A DNA stretch of 64,000 nt from Thelephora terrestris (lineage: Eukaryota > Basidiomycota > Agaricomycetes > Thelephorales > Thelephoraceae). The position numbers and the translations under genes were made by a program. The notes beneath the pieces are model-generated. The model ran no database searches. It saw only the letters and a program-made list of their open reading frames with translations, and was not told where the DNA came from. The stretch's first letter is position 1. Every line of letters starts with the position of its first letter. The stretch spans positions 930,001-994,000 of the forward strand of contig WIUZ02000008.1 in the NCBI GenBank assembly GCA_015956445.1, read 5' to 3'. Shown here piece after piece: positions 34,062-46,085 of this stretch.

Positions 34062-36465
34062 TCACGTATCCTCTCCACCAACTAACTCATAGTCGATGGG
34101 AACATCTATCCTCTCCAACCAACACCCATCCGGCCCTCCTAGGTCCACTCCAAATCCAGTATCCAACCTGCGACGAGGTGGGAGTTCCTTCAACTCAATA
34201 TCTGCGTCAGCCGACGCCTGAGAGTGCCTACCGACAGACCCTTGAATCGAGTTTGAACGTCCATGAGAGCGGGTCAAGTGCATGTTGCTCGGCGGGTGGG
34301 CGGATGAATGATGAGAGTGCGATGCAGGGTGAGCGACATCCGAGCTATTGTCGCGTCGAGCGACGACGTAGCGTTCCCCCTGCCACCCTAAGAAGTCCAC
34401 GCTCTGAACGGCAGCTGCGACTTTCTTTGCCGCATTCATCCACTTATCGGTCTCCCTCCGGAACTCTTTCTCGTTCAATATGGTTGGTTGTGGTCGCTTA
34501 ACGGGTTCTGTGCCAATGCATATCGTGTCCAGATGAAGGATTGAAAGTGAGTGAAACTTCTTAAAGTAGCTCGCGTGGGATTCCTGAGAAGCAGACGGTC
34601 AGTCTGCCACACCAGCTGGAAAGATCGGGGCACTCACAACAGGCTTATCCGCAACGACTGCGCATAGGTGAAGGGCGACGAGATGCTCACTCAACGCCTC
34701 CGTCAACGCGTCGATGACGCTTTCGACAACCCTCCCGATCCTCACTCTCACCGCTCGCAGCCCATCCAATTCCGGCAATACCATTGCGACGAGTTCCCAA
34801 GGACACCTTCCCAAGTCAAGCCTTCGTAGCCGTTTTCTCTGACCTACAAACTGTACCACAGCTCGATGGAGGGGCATATCATCATCGTGACCCACAACCA
34901 AGAACCTGAAGGATTCGAGGTACGGGAGAAAGGTGTGGCGACCCTCCAACAGATGGTCCGCTCCGAACAGGACCTCAGCACCGCGAGGATCCTCGAACGT
35001 CCCATGAAGAGTTAGATGGGTCAATTGTTCTGAACATGTCACTACCCTCCTCAGCACGTAGTGGCTTATCTTCGTATCCACGAGGTCGAGCCTGGTGAGA
35101 TTGTCAATGGTCGGAGATTGGAATGCTGAATCCCACGAATGCGGTCGAGCGAGGTAAGCAGAGAGGCAGAGATGAGTGAGAGTTGACGAGTTAGCGTTGA
35201 GTGTGGTCAGGAGCTCGGCCATGTCTGCCAAACCGTCGTCGTCTTCGGCTCTCAGCGTTAAGGAGTGGAGGTTATTGAGCGAGGAAATTCCTATCGCATC
35301 GAAGTGCCAGCCACTGTTCGTGCAAACGAGGTCAGCCGGCCGACAGGTGGGTGAATAAAGTACAAACGCACATCAAACCCAGAGACTGGACGTTCGGGTG
35401 GTGTGTAAAGACTGCTTGAACCATGTCAGCCCGAAGCTCCGGATACCCGATCCACTGGAACTCTCGAAGGGAATTGAACTCTGGAAGTACCGTGCGGAAT
35501 ATCCCTGACTTGATGGTCAATACGAAGCCATAGTGCAGCAAAAGCACGACTCACGAGCCATGAGATCGAAGGTATCCCCCTCCTCGCATGACCAATGTAG
35601 CCTTAGCTTCTTGATCTTTCTTGCAAAGGTGGAATCTTCTCTGACCCTATCGAAGAAATCGAGGGCCCTATTCCGGTGTTCGTGATCTTCTCCGAGGTGA
35701 AGGTCGACGGCGGAGAAGATGTGTCGTTGGGCGATGTCGCGGTAGAAAGTTGAGAGGAACAACCAGGTTCTGAGAAAATGCCTGGGAATGTACGAAGCGA
35801 CTCTGTCCCATATCTCTAGGGGGACGCGATGGTAGACTGGTTCTTCCCTGTAGTGGGGCTAGGAGCGGATGAGATAAGACCAAAAATGGGCCAGGAAGAA
35901 CGAACCTGCTTACTGAGCTGGAGGAGAGACTTCACTTGCCGGTTGGACGGATCAAGCCTGGCCAGAACGTTAATGTCTGTACACCTTCGATCAGCCCGGG
36001 AGAGGATGCGTGTAGTGGTGTCCGTACCTTGCTGAGCCTTGGCCATCAGGGTTTCCGCGGCTGCTCGCCTCGCAGCACCCCGAGCCAGCAGGGCCTTCGC
36101 CACATCCTCTTGCGGTAACCCCGGCGTGTTGAGATAAACTTCGAGAAATTCTTCGACTTTGGGTCCATATCTGCGCACGGGAGCAAGTTAAAGCACGAGA
36201 CGGAAAGCAACCGCGAAACGCCGTACTGCCCAGCTTCGATCAACGCCAGAGATGTATCGAGCAGGATTGCGGCTTGCTTGCTACTGGGGAGACAGCGGAC
36301 GGCATCGAGAACGGTGGAGGTAAAATTTTCCTTGAAGCTCACAGATGTCATGTGTGGCTCGTGGATGTGGTTGTCGTCGTCAAGAACAGTCTTGCAGGCG
36401 CGCCTCGCGGTGAGTAGAACACATGATGAGATATGAAGGCCGGAAGTAGCCGGGCTCTGTCTCAT
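34062..36465 (-). CDS. F-box/LRR protein, multi-exon
   Basis: Exons follow one another in phase on the minus strand from an ATG at 36,465 (or 36,352, MTSVSFKENF). First comes a helical N-terminus (SSKQAAILLDTSLALIEAG, then YGPKVEEFLEVYLNTPG). The F-box-like exon near 35,575-35,860 has VPLEIWDRVASYIPRHFLRT and STFYRDIAQRHIFSAV. Leucine-rich exons follow (FNSLREFQWIGYPELRADM; LTHLCLSAYLAR; RRLDLGRCPWELVAMVLPEL). The last exon, 34,062 to about 34,570, has FHSLSILHLDTICIG and a low-complexity tail. Introns are about 45-60 nt with GT...AG. It probably acts as a substrate receptor of an SCF ubiquitin ligase; the substrate is unknown. No breaks were seen. Confidence 0.7.
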
Positions 36466-36534
36466 AGAGCAATCTCAACGATGGTCTTCTATGCACCAGT
36501 TCTCTACTCTATGCTCAAAGTGAGAGGTGCTAAG

Positions 36535-39460
36535 ATGACGAGCACGAGGAAGAAGGGAGGAATCCGAGCCGGACAAACATCAGGTGAGGCTTCCTTACAT
36601 TACATCTGACGCCCTCCAGGGCGCCTCAACAGGATGCCGCACTCGACTTATCCTCGTGGCATGGGCGCCTTCTGCCTCGCGACAACGACCACGGACTATC
36701 TGGGTATTACATCCTACATACGCCTCCAAACTGTTCCCAATGGCTGGTGAAACAGGGATAGAAGCAAGATCACGTACGAATGCTGGCTATGCATCACAGT
36801 CCCGAGCAGTAACGAAAAGCCGGTTCATCGATGGAACGAAGATGTTGCTGTACGTTGCGAAAGAGTCAGCCGATGCTCTTGGTCCCCTCAAATCGTGTCT
36901 TGGAGGGATCAGTGCGATCGTAGATCTCTGTGATGTGTGTTTCTGTGGGATAAAGATTCCACCAAGCTGACTGATTCGCTCAGAAAAGCAACGACGTCGA
37001 AGGCAGTTTCACGGACCTTATCGAATGGGTCGTTACATTGAAGGAGGAATTATTAAAGGATGCGCCAAGTGATGGAAAGGAGGCAGAGAGACGTACAAAG
37101 TTGAAACGGTCTGCAGTGGATCCAGCCGTCTTTTCCGTCGATTTAATCGCCCACAGGTCCTTGGAAAACGTCGAAAAGAGGTCTCGGTCGTTGCTGGGGA
37201 AGAAATGGCCTGCCCGGTTTCTCGATACACCACGTGACTCTGCGATAGTTGTCGGGTTTGTCGAGGAAATCAGACAAGCGATCCTTCTATACAGAGTAAG
37301 TACTGCCGCCGCAGTCGAAATCGACCATCGTTAACACATTTGAGAAAGGTATCTCAACAACAGTCAACCCTTGATCAGATCGCCGGGCTTACCGTGAGGT
37401 TTCTCATCGTATGTTGTATCCCTATCGTTCTAACCCACAACCACCAAAGTCCTCCTTTGATGCTTTGGCGATCACCAACGAGGTAAACTTCACCCTCCCA
37501 TATACGGGCAGCCGTTAACCAGTCAGCACACAAAGTTCCCAGATGTCAAGAAGAAGGCAACCTCTGTTCTCGGGCGGCTTCATCGGCTTCATCAGCTGGT
37601 CTCGAAGACCGGTTCTGGAGATGCGAAGATAGACGATAAGGAGTCAAGGCGTCGCGCAACACTGATCGAGTTAGTGTAATACACGACGCACAGTCTGATT
37701 CTTACCTTTACCCTTCTCAGTTCTCTCATGATGGTAGAGGCAGCACTGGGTCCCCTACTGGATCGTTTCACGAGCGGTAACAATGCAGTAACTACCGATG
37801 ATCGTCAGATGGTGGAAGACTTTGCCGAGGACGTCCGGGTTGCCGTCCAAGTATACGAGGTCAATAACAATCTCAGTGTATGATCACCCACAGTAGAGTT
37901 ACAGTGCTGACATGGGACAGCTTTCACAACGGATGGACACCTACGAGCAGAACCTTACTCTGATTGTACGTTCCTCTTTCTGTTTTTCCTTTGCGTAGTT
38001 CTAGAGATTAACGCAATGAACCTTAGAGTTCCGGTTGGCTTATTCTTCCTCTCAGTCTGCCTCCTCTCATTATTGCAAATAGCCGATCAAAGCTTATTAA
38101 ACCAGTTCAGGCGCGCAGAGGGCGCAGAGTACGATCATCGCAACCGCGGTGGCTGCCTAAAGGGAACGAGAATGGCCCTTTTGGACGATGTAGAGTAATG
38201 GGCCGGCGGCGAGGGTCGGTCTCGTATCTTCTGGCTGAACGGGCTTGTTGGAACGGGAAAGTCCACGATCGCCAAGACGGTGGCAGAACGGTGCGATGCC
38301 GTCGGGGTGTTGGGCGCGTCTTTCTTCTTCCCAGGCGATCCGAAGGATGATCACGGCCTCATCTTTCCCACTCTCGCATTTCAACTCGCCCACAAATACG
38401 CTGCATTTCGATTTGCCTTCCTTCCTCACCTTCGATTAAACCCCGATCTTGGGCACAAGTCGCTCAATAAACAGGTGGAGAAGTTGATTATCGGGCCACT
38501 CCAATCCGTAAAAGACACGATGGTCATCGTTATTGATGGTTTGGATGAATGCAAGTCACCACCGGAGGTCCTCTCGGAGTTGGAGAGGATCGTTAACCGG
38601 GTTCCTACGGTTAAGTTCTTCATCACTAGCCGACCAGAACCACGCATCAAACATCATTTTGCTCGTCAGGGGTGCACCGCCGAATCTCGTGTCGTTTACA
38701 ATGCCGCGCAGGATACGATCGACGGGGACATCCGGGTTTTCCTGAAGCACAAGTTGTCTAGACTCGCCGCAGACAGAAGTATGGACAATTGGCCGACAGC
38801 TGCACAGCTGGACCTGCTAGGTGACAGGGCGGCTCTCCTCTTCGCTTACGCTGTCGCAACCGTGAAGTACTTGGAGAACTCACGCTTGAAGCCCAGCAAA
38901 AAATACGCCATCATTGCGGAATCCAGAGACGACACTAAACACGAGGGCGAGGTGAAGGATATCCACAAGGGGTTAAGCCTTGATTCCTTATGCATCTCCA
39001 TCCTCAAGGTATCCTTCGCAGACATTGATGCCAGGGATACTGCCGCGGTTCGCTTGGTCCTCGCTGCCGCTCTTTCCACCCACTCACCCTCGCCGTCGGC
39101 GATCCTCGACACGGTTAACGCCAGACCCGGAGGGGAGCTCATGGATATCGAAGAGGTCACGCAAATACTCGAGTCATTCCATTCAGTCTTGGACCTCCCT
39201 GAGGACCCAGTCCACCCAATTCGCCCGTTCCATAGGTTGCTTTCCCATTGTCTAACCGACCCTCAGCGTTGTTCCGACCGACGGTTCCTTGTAGAGAACC
39301 ATGTAGGTACTGATCGATGATTCATTGTAATGCTTGTGTACGTTTGGTTGAAGCTGTAGTCCCTGCCTCCCATGAACGATCTTTTGACCAATGGCATTAT
39401 CGAACTCTGCCACCTACACCGCCTCATCGGCAGTGGGTTACAATCGGTCAAACTGATATC
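36535..39460 (+). pseudogene. NLR B: helical-NACHT gene with nonsense codon
   Basis: ATG at 36,535 (MTSTRKKGGIRAGQ), then helical exons with AKESADALGPLKSCLGG (about 36,850-36,930), LLKDAPSDGKEAERRTK and SLENVEKRSRSLLGKK, parallel to NLR A. In the NACHT exon a TAA at 38,196-38,198 interrupts the frame just before Walker A, at the place of a Ser or Ile in paralogs. Walker A GLVGTGKST is at 38,241-38,267 and Walker B VIVIDGLDEC near 38,525-38,555. The open frame ends at 39,320; worn text to about 39,460 still resembles the next part of paralogs, and no WD40 domain remains. A pseudogene unless the stop is bypassed. Confidence 0.75.
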
Positions 39461-39794
39461 ACCGTCAGCATGCGTGTTGACTCGGGCGTCCAATTTCGTT
39501 TCCTTTTCTCTCAGACGACCACTTCATTTGCCCCTGAGCCACACCCTCATTTGTCGATGGCTCGAAATTGATACGGTAATCCTTGATCACTCCAACGGAC
39601 CTGCTTCCAGACATACTAGAGCAATCGCCAGTTTTTACAAAGAAAATTACATCTATAGTACATCTGTGCAAACATAAAAGCTCTCCATCGGCGCTACTTC
39701 TGGGAACCTTCTGGTGACCCTGGCCGCAACGTTTCTCCACACCCCAGTGCATCACTTCATCTACCCTCCGAAAATACCTGATACCGCGCAAAAT

Positions 39795-41433
39795 CACACT
39801 GATTGTTTGATGAAATGCAGACATTGATCGGCGTCGTTGAGGAGTTGCCCGTCATCAGTCATCTAGTTCGAAGCATGAGCATCTGTAGCACTTGAAGGCA
39901 ACCCAAATCTCACCCCACGTAGCCAAGAGACGGTCTCATTCATAGCGAAGACAGGGTCCGCTCGCTCTCCTTGGGCACGGAGCACCTTCAACCATGCCTT
40001 GAAACCCTCTTCCAAAAAGCGGCGTAGAGCGGGAATAAGGGTCTTAACGTTCTCCCTGGACTCTGCGAGATGAATGTACCAGGATGTGCAGGCATAACTA
40101 AGCGCAGGCTTCCCAAGCAGGTGCTCGGCCTCGGTAGTTTCGGGTGAGAGATTGTCCTCGGAAATCTCGTTTATTGACATGAGACAATTCAGAGCGATCT
40201 CTGAGTGGAACTTCCCAGGAGAGATATAGAACCTCTCATCCGCGCAACGTGTCGGGGAAGTGAGTAAGTCGGAGAGTAGTTTGTGGAACGGGAGGACAGG
40301 TTGGTCGGGGTCTTCTTGGAGTCTTAGAAGCGACTGGATTGACCCAAGGAGCGTCATGACTTCCTCGACCTCTAAGCAGATGAGCTCGGCGATTACAGAC
40401 GGCGGCAGAGGGCGGGTCGCAAGGACCACAGTGGCGAGTACCAAACGCGTGGTGGCGTCATCTTCGACATTTCTGAAAGACGCCTGAAGGGTGGAGGTGC
40501 ACAAACAATCGAGGCTCAACCCCTTATGAACCGCTCCCACTGTTCCCTCGTGGACCGTGTCATCTGGGAACTCCTCAATGATGGCAAATTGTTTGGCCGG
40601 TGATGTATGATTTTGGCCCAAGAACTTGACTGTCGCAACGGCGTACACAAAAAGACCGGCTGCTCTGTCACGCAGTAGATCCAATTGCACAGGCGTCGGC
40701 CAGCTGTCTAGCTGTTTCTGGGCGGCTGGCTCAGCTAGCGCGTGTTCGAGGAAAAGGTGTATATCGATATCGGTGTCGGTTAGATCCAACGCGGTGTCAT
40801 CGAGGTCGACAAACTCCGCTAGACCGGTGAAAAATAGCAAGGAAGAACGGGCTATAACGTGGGGTTTCGGTCGACCGGTGATAAGGAACTTGACCTTCGG
40901 TACCTCCCTAATTGACTCTTCCACAGCGGAAAGGATAGCGGACTGTGAAACTTCATCCATCCACTCATCCAGCGCGTCGATGACGATGACGGCTGGGACA
41001 TCCGCGGACATCAACGGTTTGACGATCAGCTGCTGTACCTGATTTTGGGTTGACTCATATACGACATCTGGATTGGACCGGAGGATGGGAACAAGAATCG
41101 AGCAGACTTTGGGGTGCTGCTGAGCGAGTTGAATGGCGAGGGAGGGGACAATGAGAGGGGCGTTCCCAGGGTCGTCGACGTCGCTTGAGCAAAAGAAGAA
41201 TGATCCCAGATGACCGTGGCTACCACACCATTCCATAAACGTCCGCGCGATTGCAGACTTCCCCGTCCCGGCGAGCCCCTGTAGCAAAAAAATGGGTGGC
41301 CTATTGGAGTCCTCAGACCACGACTTGATAGACTCCAAGATCGTTCCCCGCGTGCCTGGGAGGCAAATTTGCTGATCGCCAGTTCCAGCGCCCTCGATAC
41401 GGAGAGGTACGTCAGGTTTCAACCACTTGACTG
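39795..41433 (-). CDS. NLR C: NACHT unit, possibly the 3' half of a D-C fusion
   Basis: The exon 41,433 to about 39,914 has Walker A GLAGTGKSA (about 41,252-41,278), Walker B VIVIDALDEW and FLITGRPKPH, and ends SWLRG at a GT donor. A last short exon (39,862-39,795) encodes DDGQLLNDADQCLHFIKQS, the start of the linker to WD40 in paralogs, then stops. There is no ATG and no helical N-terminal domain in front. Instead, 44 nt separate it from NLR D, and those nt form a good intron (41,434-41,477) that joins D to C in phase. So C is either a decapitated copy or part of D. Confidence 0.65.
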
Positions 41434-41477
41434 CTGGCCGTGAGCATGTGGCAATCAAAGGTAGAAATGTGGCTGAC

Positions 41478-44400
41478 CTGGACCAGCGACCGCTCTGCGA
41501 ATGATGATACAGTCTTCCTGTTGTATGGGATCCACGTGGGCCCTGTGACCAGCGAAATCTTCAAATCCAAAGAGTTCCAGCCCCTCTGGACCCCAACTTA
41601 GGATTGAGGTTGCAACGGGTGAGACGGCAAACCCTATAAATGATAACAGTGGCCTGAGGCTGCCCCTGGGCACATATCCGTTGGGTGTGTTTTTCCAAAC
41701 ATAGATCTCATTCTCCACCGTTCCGCATACGAAAATGGACCCGTCGTGGGAAAAGCGCCCTGGTGGTCTGTAAAGTGGAGAGGTTTCTTCGGTTCGGAAT
41801 AGGATATATGAACTTCGAACGTCGAGTATGGTGACCTCTGTCTCGGTGGAAAATGATGCGTGGTAGGAAATTGGGCAGAAGGAAAACTCTCCATGGTGAG
41901 GTAGTACGAGAAAAGTTTCCACAACAGGTAGTGAGAAATTCGGGGCTTCCTGGAGCTCGCAGATACTGACCATGAGCTGCCCATCCGACCGAGAACTTGT
42001 GGCAAACCGAAATGACTTATTGTGGACCCATTGGGCACCCAGCTGGTTATTGTGTGATGGGGTAATTTTGCCCTTCCACAACAGCCCACCGGTCCCCATA
42101 TCGCACGTGTGGATGCCCCCTCCTATACCAACAACTGCGATCACTCCTGGGGTGAACATGGCATTGAAAGAGTCGTGGCCGTCGATTTCAAGGATACGCG
42201 TGGGAGTGCCCGTTTTGGTGTCCCAAAAATCGACGGTGATACTGGAGATTGGGCTAGATCGTTCCAATCCATGTTCGGCTCTGGGTACGGGGGTGAGCAT
42301 ATGTGTGAGGTAAGTAACCTATAGGATGAGATACTCACCTACGGTAAGCGTAGGCCAGCAGATGACCATCGGGTGAAAAGGTAAGCGATCCAGTAGTGGC
42401 CCTGTAGGTCGTTCTGAGCATCAATAGATTTTCTAGGGTCCTCGGGTTGTAGATTGTTACGCTATCCACCCAACCGACCGCGATGAGCTGGTTGTCCGGT
42501 GAATAAACGGCGTGGTTCGCTCGCGCAGGTAGGCCCCGCAATGTAGGGTTATCGATTACGACCTTTGGTACGGGGGAGCTGATGTATTGACCGTACAACC
42601 TGCGGACGATTGAGAACTGGGAGGCGGACGGGAGCGCGGAATGGTAGATGTGGGGCGCCGACTTGCTGATAACCTCAAAAAATTCATTCACGAAGCGGCG
42701 GCAATCTTTGATAGTGTCGAAGATAGCCGTCAAGTCTGCAGAGACTCGAATCTGAGTTGGAGTGGTGATTGAGAATGCAGCTATATAAGCTATGAGTCGG
42801 GACACACCTTATTTAGCCACCGCAAAGCCGCGCCTAATGCACCCACAGCGATATCTACAATACCGAGAACGCTCAGCGCTTCTAACCAGAATATGAATCT
42901 CTTCTCTAGGAAGTCGTGTAGGGTTGACAGTGCAATCGAGGTATGGTCTTCCGTTAAGATGAGGTGGCTGTGCCAGGATCTGCATGCATATTCCAGGGCG
43001 CCGCTGATGCCACTCGCTTCGATTCTCTCCACCAAATCCTCGATCTCGTGATTGAGGAAAAAGTCGGGGATTGAGCACATGTTCTTCTTCAGAGATTCCT
43101 CCATGAGTTTAAGGCAACATATAAAAATATTGATATGATTGTCAGGGGATATGTGGAACCGCCCATCATAGCAACGAGAGGGATCCATCATGAAGTCGGC
43201 AAAAGACTTATGGAATGGTTGGATGGGTTGGTTGACGTCTTCGTGTAGAATCAATAACGATTGGACCGGCTCGAGGACGGATAAGACCACATCGCGTTCA
43301 AGACCCAATAGCGTAGCGATCGCAGACAGCCGTAAGGGTTTTGTGGCGAGAAAAACGACGCTCAGGACAGAGCGGACCAGAGCGTCGTCGTCAGTGTCAT
43401 TTTTGAAAAATGCGGCCTGTAAAATCAGCGCGTACATCCGGCCGAGGCCAATGTACTCGCTAAAGTCCGTCTGCCCTTCCTGAAACGTGATCTCGGGGGA
43501 TTCCATGATGACCTTGAGTCGATCCGATAACTCACGGCTGGTGACCCGGAGGAAAGTGACTGTCGCTGCAGCATACGCAAAGAAACCGGCCGCCCTGCGA
43601 CACAAAGGTTCCACCTGTTCATCTGTTGGCCAAACTTCGCTCTCACTTGAAGCAAGTTCGGATAACCTGAGTTTGAAGAACCGCCGGATGTCGTTGTCTA
43701 CCGTAGAACGATCGACTTGGTGAAGAATGAAGACATTTGTTGCCTCCTTGAGCAGCGGGCCTCGGAAACCTGACACGATGTGCCTCTCCGGCCTGCTGGT
43801 TATGAAGAACTTGACATTGGGGATACTGTTAACCAACTGCCCCAGTACGAGCAGGATAGCCGACTCTGGCTCTTCATCCTTGCACTGGTCAAGGGCATCG
43901 ATTACAATAACCGTGGAGACCCCTGCTGAGAGAAGGGGACCGACAATCAGCGTTTCCATTTGGAATAGGAGCGAATCGTGCACAATATCCGGATTGGATT
44001 GGAGGACAGGGACAAGGGAGGATCGGAAGTCCGGGTACTTTTGTGCGAGTTCAAATGCCAGCGTGGGAAAGATGAGGTGGAGATTGCTTCGCTCCTCTAT
44101 GCCTCTCGAACAAAAGAATGATGCTCCGAGGCGGCCATCGGCGAAGGTCCGTTCCGCAATAGTTTGAGCGATAGCCGATTTTCCCGTCCCAGCGAGCCCG
44201 TTGAGCCAGAACACGGGGGACGTGTCGAAATCCCCCGCCCAAATCTCGATCTCGTCCAACACGCCCCCACGCGTACCCTGCAAGCAAGGGATACGCTGAT
44301 GACACTGCCATCCAGCCTCATAAGCGCGATTGCAGTTATCAAGAAGCGCCAATTCGTCTGCTAACCCGTCAGCGTCCGCAGAGAGAAAGCAGAAGATTTC

Positions 44401-45728
44401 CCGACCTGAATCCTGTGATAAACAGTGAGCTATCAACACGAGGGCAAATAAGGGAACAGGTGACTCACAATCATTTTGCAGTTCAGCTCATAAATCTCTT
44501 TCTGTCGAGCCAGCTGGATGGTGATTCAATGGTGCATTCTTGGGGGACTAGAAGGCCAGGACCGACCTGGTACTCGAAAGTGGCATCTATGAGGTGCTCC
44601 GCGAGTTCACACACCGCTTGCACGTCTGCGTCATTTTCCCGGTATCCAACTGCGTTCGACCGCTCGGAAATGGAGTGTAGCTTGTTCTCGATTCCTTCAA
44701 GAGCCCTAAGATGGATGGGTCTGACCTTGGATCTCGTTTTTGATGTATGGACACGCACTTCAGCAGGGCTGTCGTTCTCTCGTAATCGTTTCCATCCCCG
44801 GTACTTCCCCCTAGATTGAGCCCACCCATCCTGGCAAGGATGGACTCTATCCAGACCTTTATTCCCGGGCGGTCTATTAGAATATCAGTGGATGGGCTCA
44901 ACTCGTGCGGGGTATCTTACTTCGTGTGGTTTCAAATATTCATCGAAGGAGACCTTGGTTTGATCGGTCAACCCATAAGCTCCGACGGTGAAGACAGTGG
45001 AAGGTAACTCACGGCCAACTTGGAGGCACGGTCGTCAATAGACTGTTGCTGCGTCAACCTGTCAGCTTAGCCTGACCCGGATCGATGACCATCGACCGCC
45101 CCACCTGGTAAACAGTAATTGCTTGCTGAAGTTGTTCAATGAGCTTTACGACCGTTCCTGAGTCTTGCATTTTATTGAGAATCCGGGCCGTCTTTCCTTT
45201 TCCTAACAGTGCCCGGGATTGTCTTTCAATGTCTTCTAAGGATCTACCGAGGATTGAGCTGTAGAAACACCCGACGATAAAGACGCGAGACAGACCGTAT
45301 GAACTCTTCACGACTCTGTGCCTCTTCGCGATTGCCGCCGTTGCTGACTGTAGCTACAATGACATACCGCCTGACTAAAAACCATTGGGCAAGATCGCCG
45401 AGCTTGTCTTCCACATCTTCGCTTTCCTAGGATAGGCGCGTCAGCTAGATAAGGGGGTGATTGGATGGAGGCGCACTTCGTAGTGTTCCATGAGCGATAT
45501 GATGCCTCCCAAACACGATTTGAGCGGCGGGAAACAATCGGCTGGCTCCTTGGTGATTCTGAGTACTAGCATCTTTGTCGCATCGATGAGTCGTCGATTC
45601 TTCGCTGCAGAAAATGGTGAGCTTCGAAAGGAACGGCAGCACAGTCTCGTACGTGAGCTCGATCCGATATATCCCCCATCTCCCCCACCGTAACTGGTCG
45701 TTGAGAACGGTTCGTGGTATTTAGGCAT
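41478..45728 (-). CDS. NLR D: helical domain-NACHT-short WD40 protein
   Basis: ATG at 45,728 (MPKYHEPFSTTSYGGGDG). The first intron has GTACGAG...TTCTGCAG, followed by KMLVLRITKEPADCFPPLKS and SLEDIERQSRALLGKGK helical exons. The NACHT exon (about 44,410-42,808) has Walker A GLAGTGKSA (44,173-44,199), FFITSRPERH, and a Walker B reading VIVIDALDQC (43,882-43,911), with Gln where paralogs have Glu. WD40-like exons lie at about 42,757-42,341 and 42,279-41,478 (FSPDGHLLAYAY; VDFWDTKTGTPTRIL). The propeller is about 200 residues shorter than in NLR A. It can end at the TGA at 41,455, or splice on into NLR C. Confidence 0.75.
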
Positions 45729-45939
45729 GGTCAAGAGTCATTTGTTGGGTGTGGGGAGCAGGTTCGTCCTCGTGGTCGACTGCGGGGTCGTGACGCCGCA
45801 CCGCCACGGCGCTAGACACCGTGATGGAAGAATCATTTGCGCTGGTTCTCAACTGAGAAGCAACAGAACAAGGCACCGAAGCTTGTCTTGAACATTCCTG
45901 GTTTCCTAGGACGGATGGGTCAGTGGGCTCATGGGGCGA

Positions 45940-46085
45940 TTCGACGGAAGCGCACTTCTTAGTGTGTAATGAACATATCAATGGCTTCCAAGCATGAGGT
46001 GAGAGCCGGGAAAGCATCGGCTGACCCCTCGCGATGTCCATAGCTGCTTTCTTCGACTGACGGGTTCCAGCTCATTGCGGCAGTC
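45940..46085 (-). pseudogene. NLR E: scrap of an NLR helical domain
   Basis: The minus strand reads KKAAMDIARG and then, one frame over, SADAFPALTSCLEAIDMFI. This matches the conserved AKESADxFPPLK helix of NLRs A, B and D. No NACHT follows before NLR D begins at 45,728. It is the remnant of an older or failed duplication. Confidence 0.55.
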
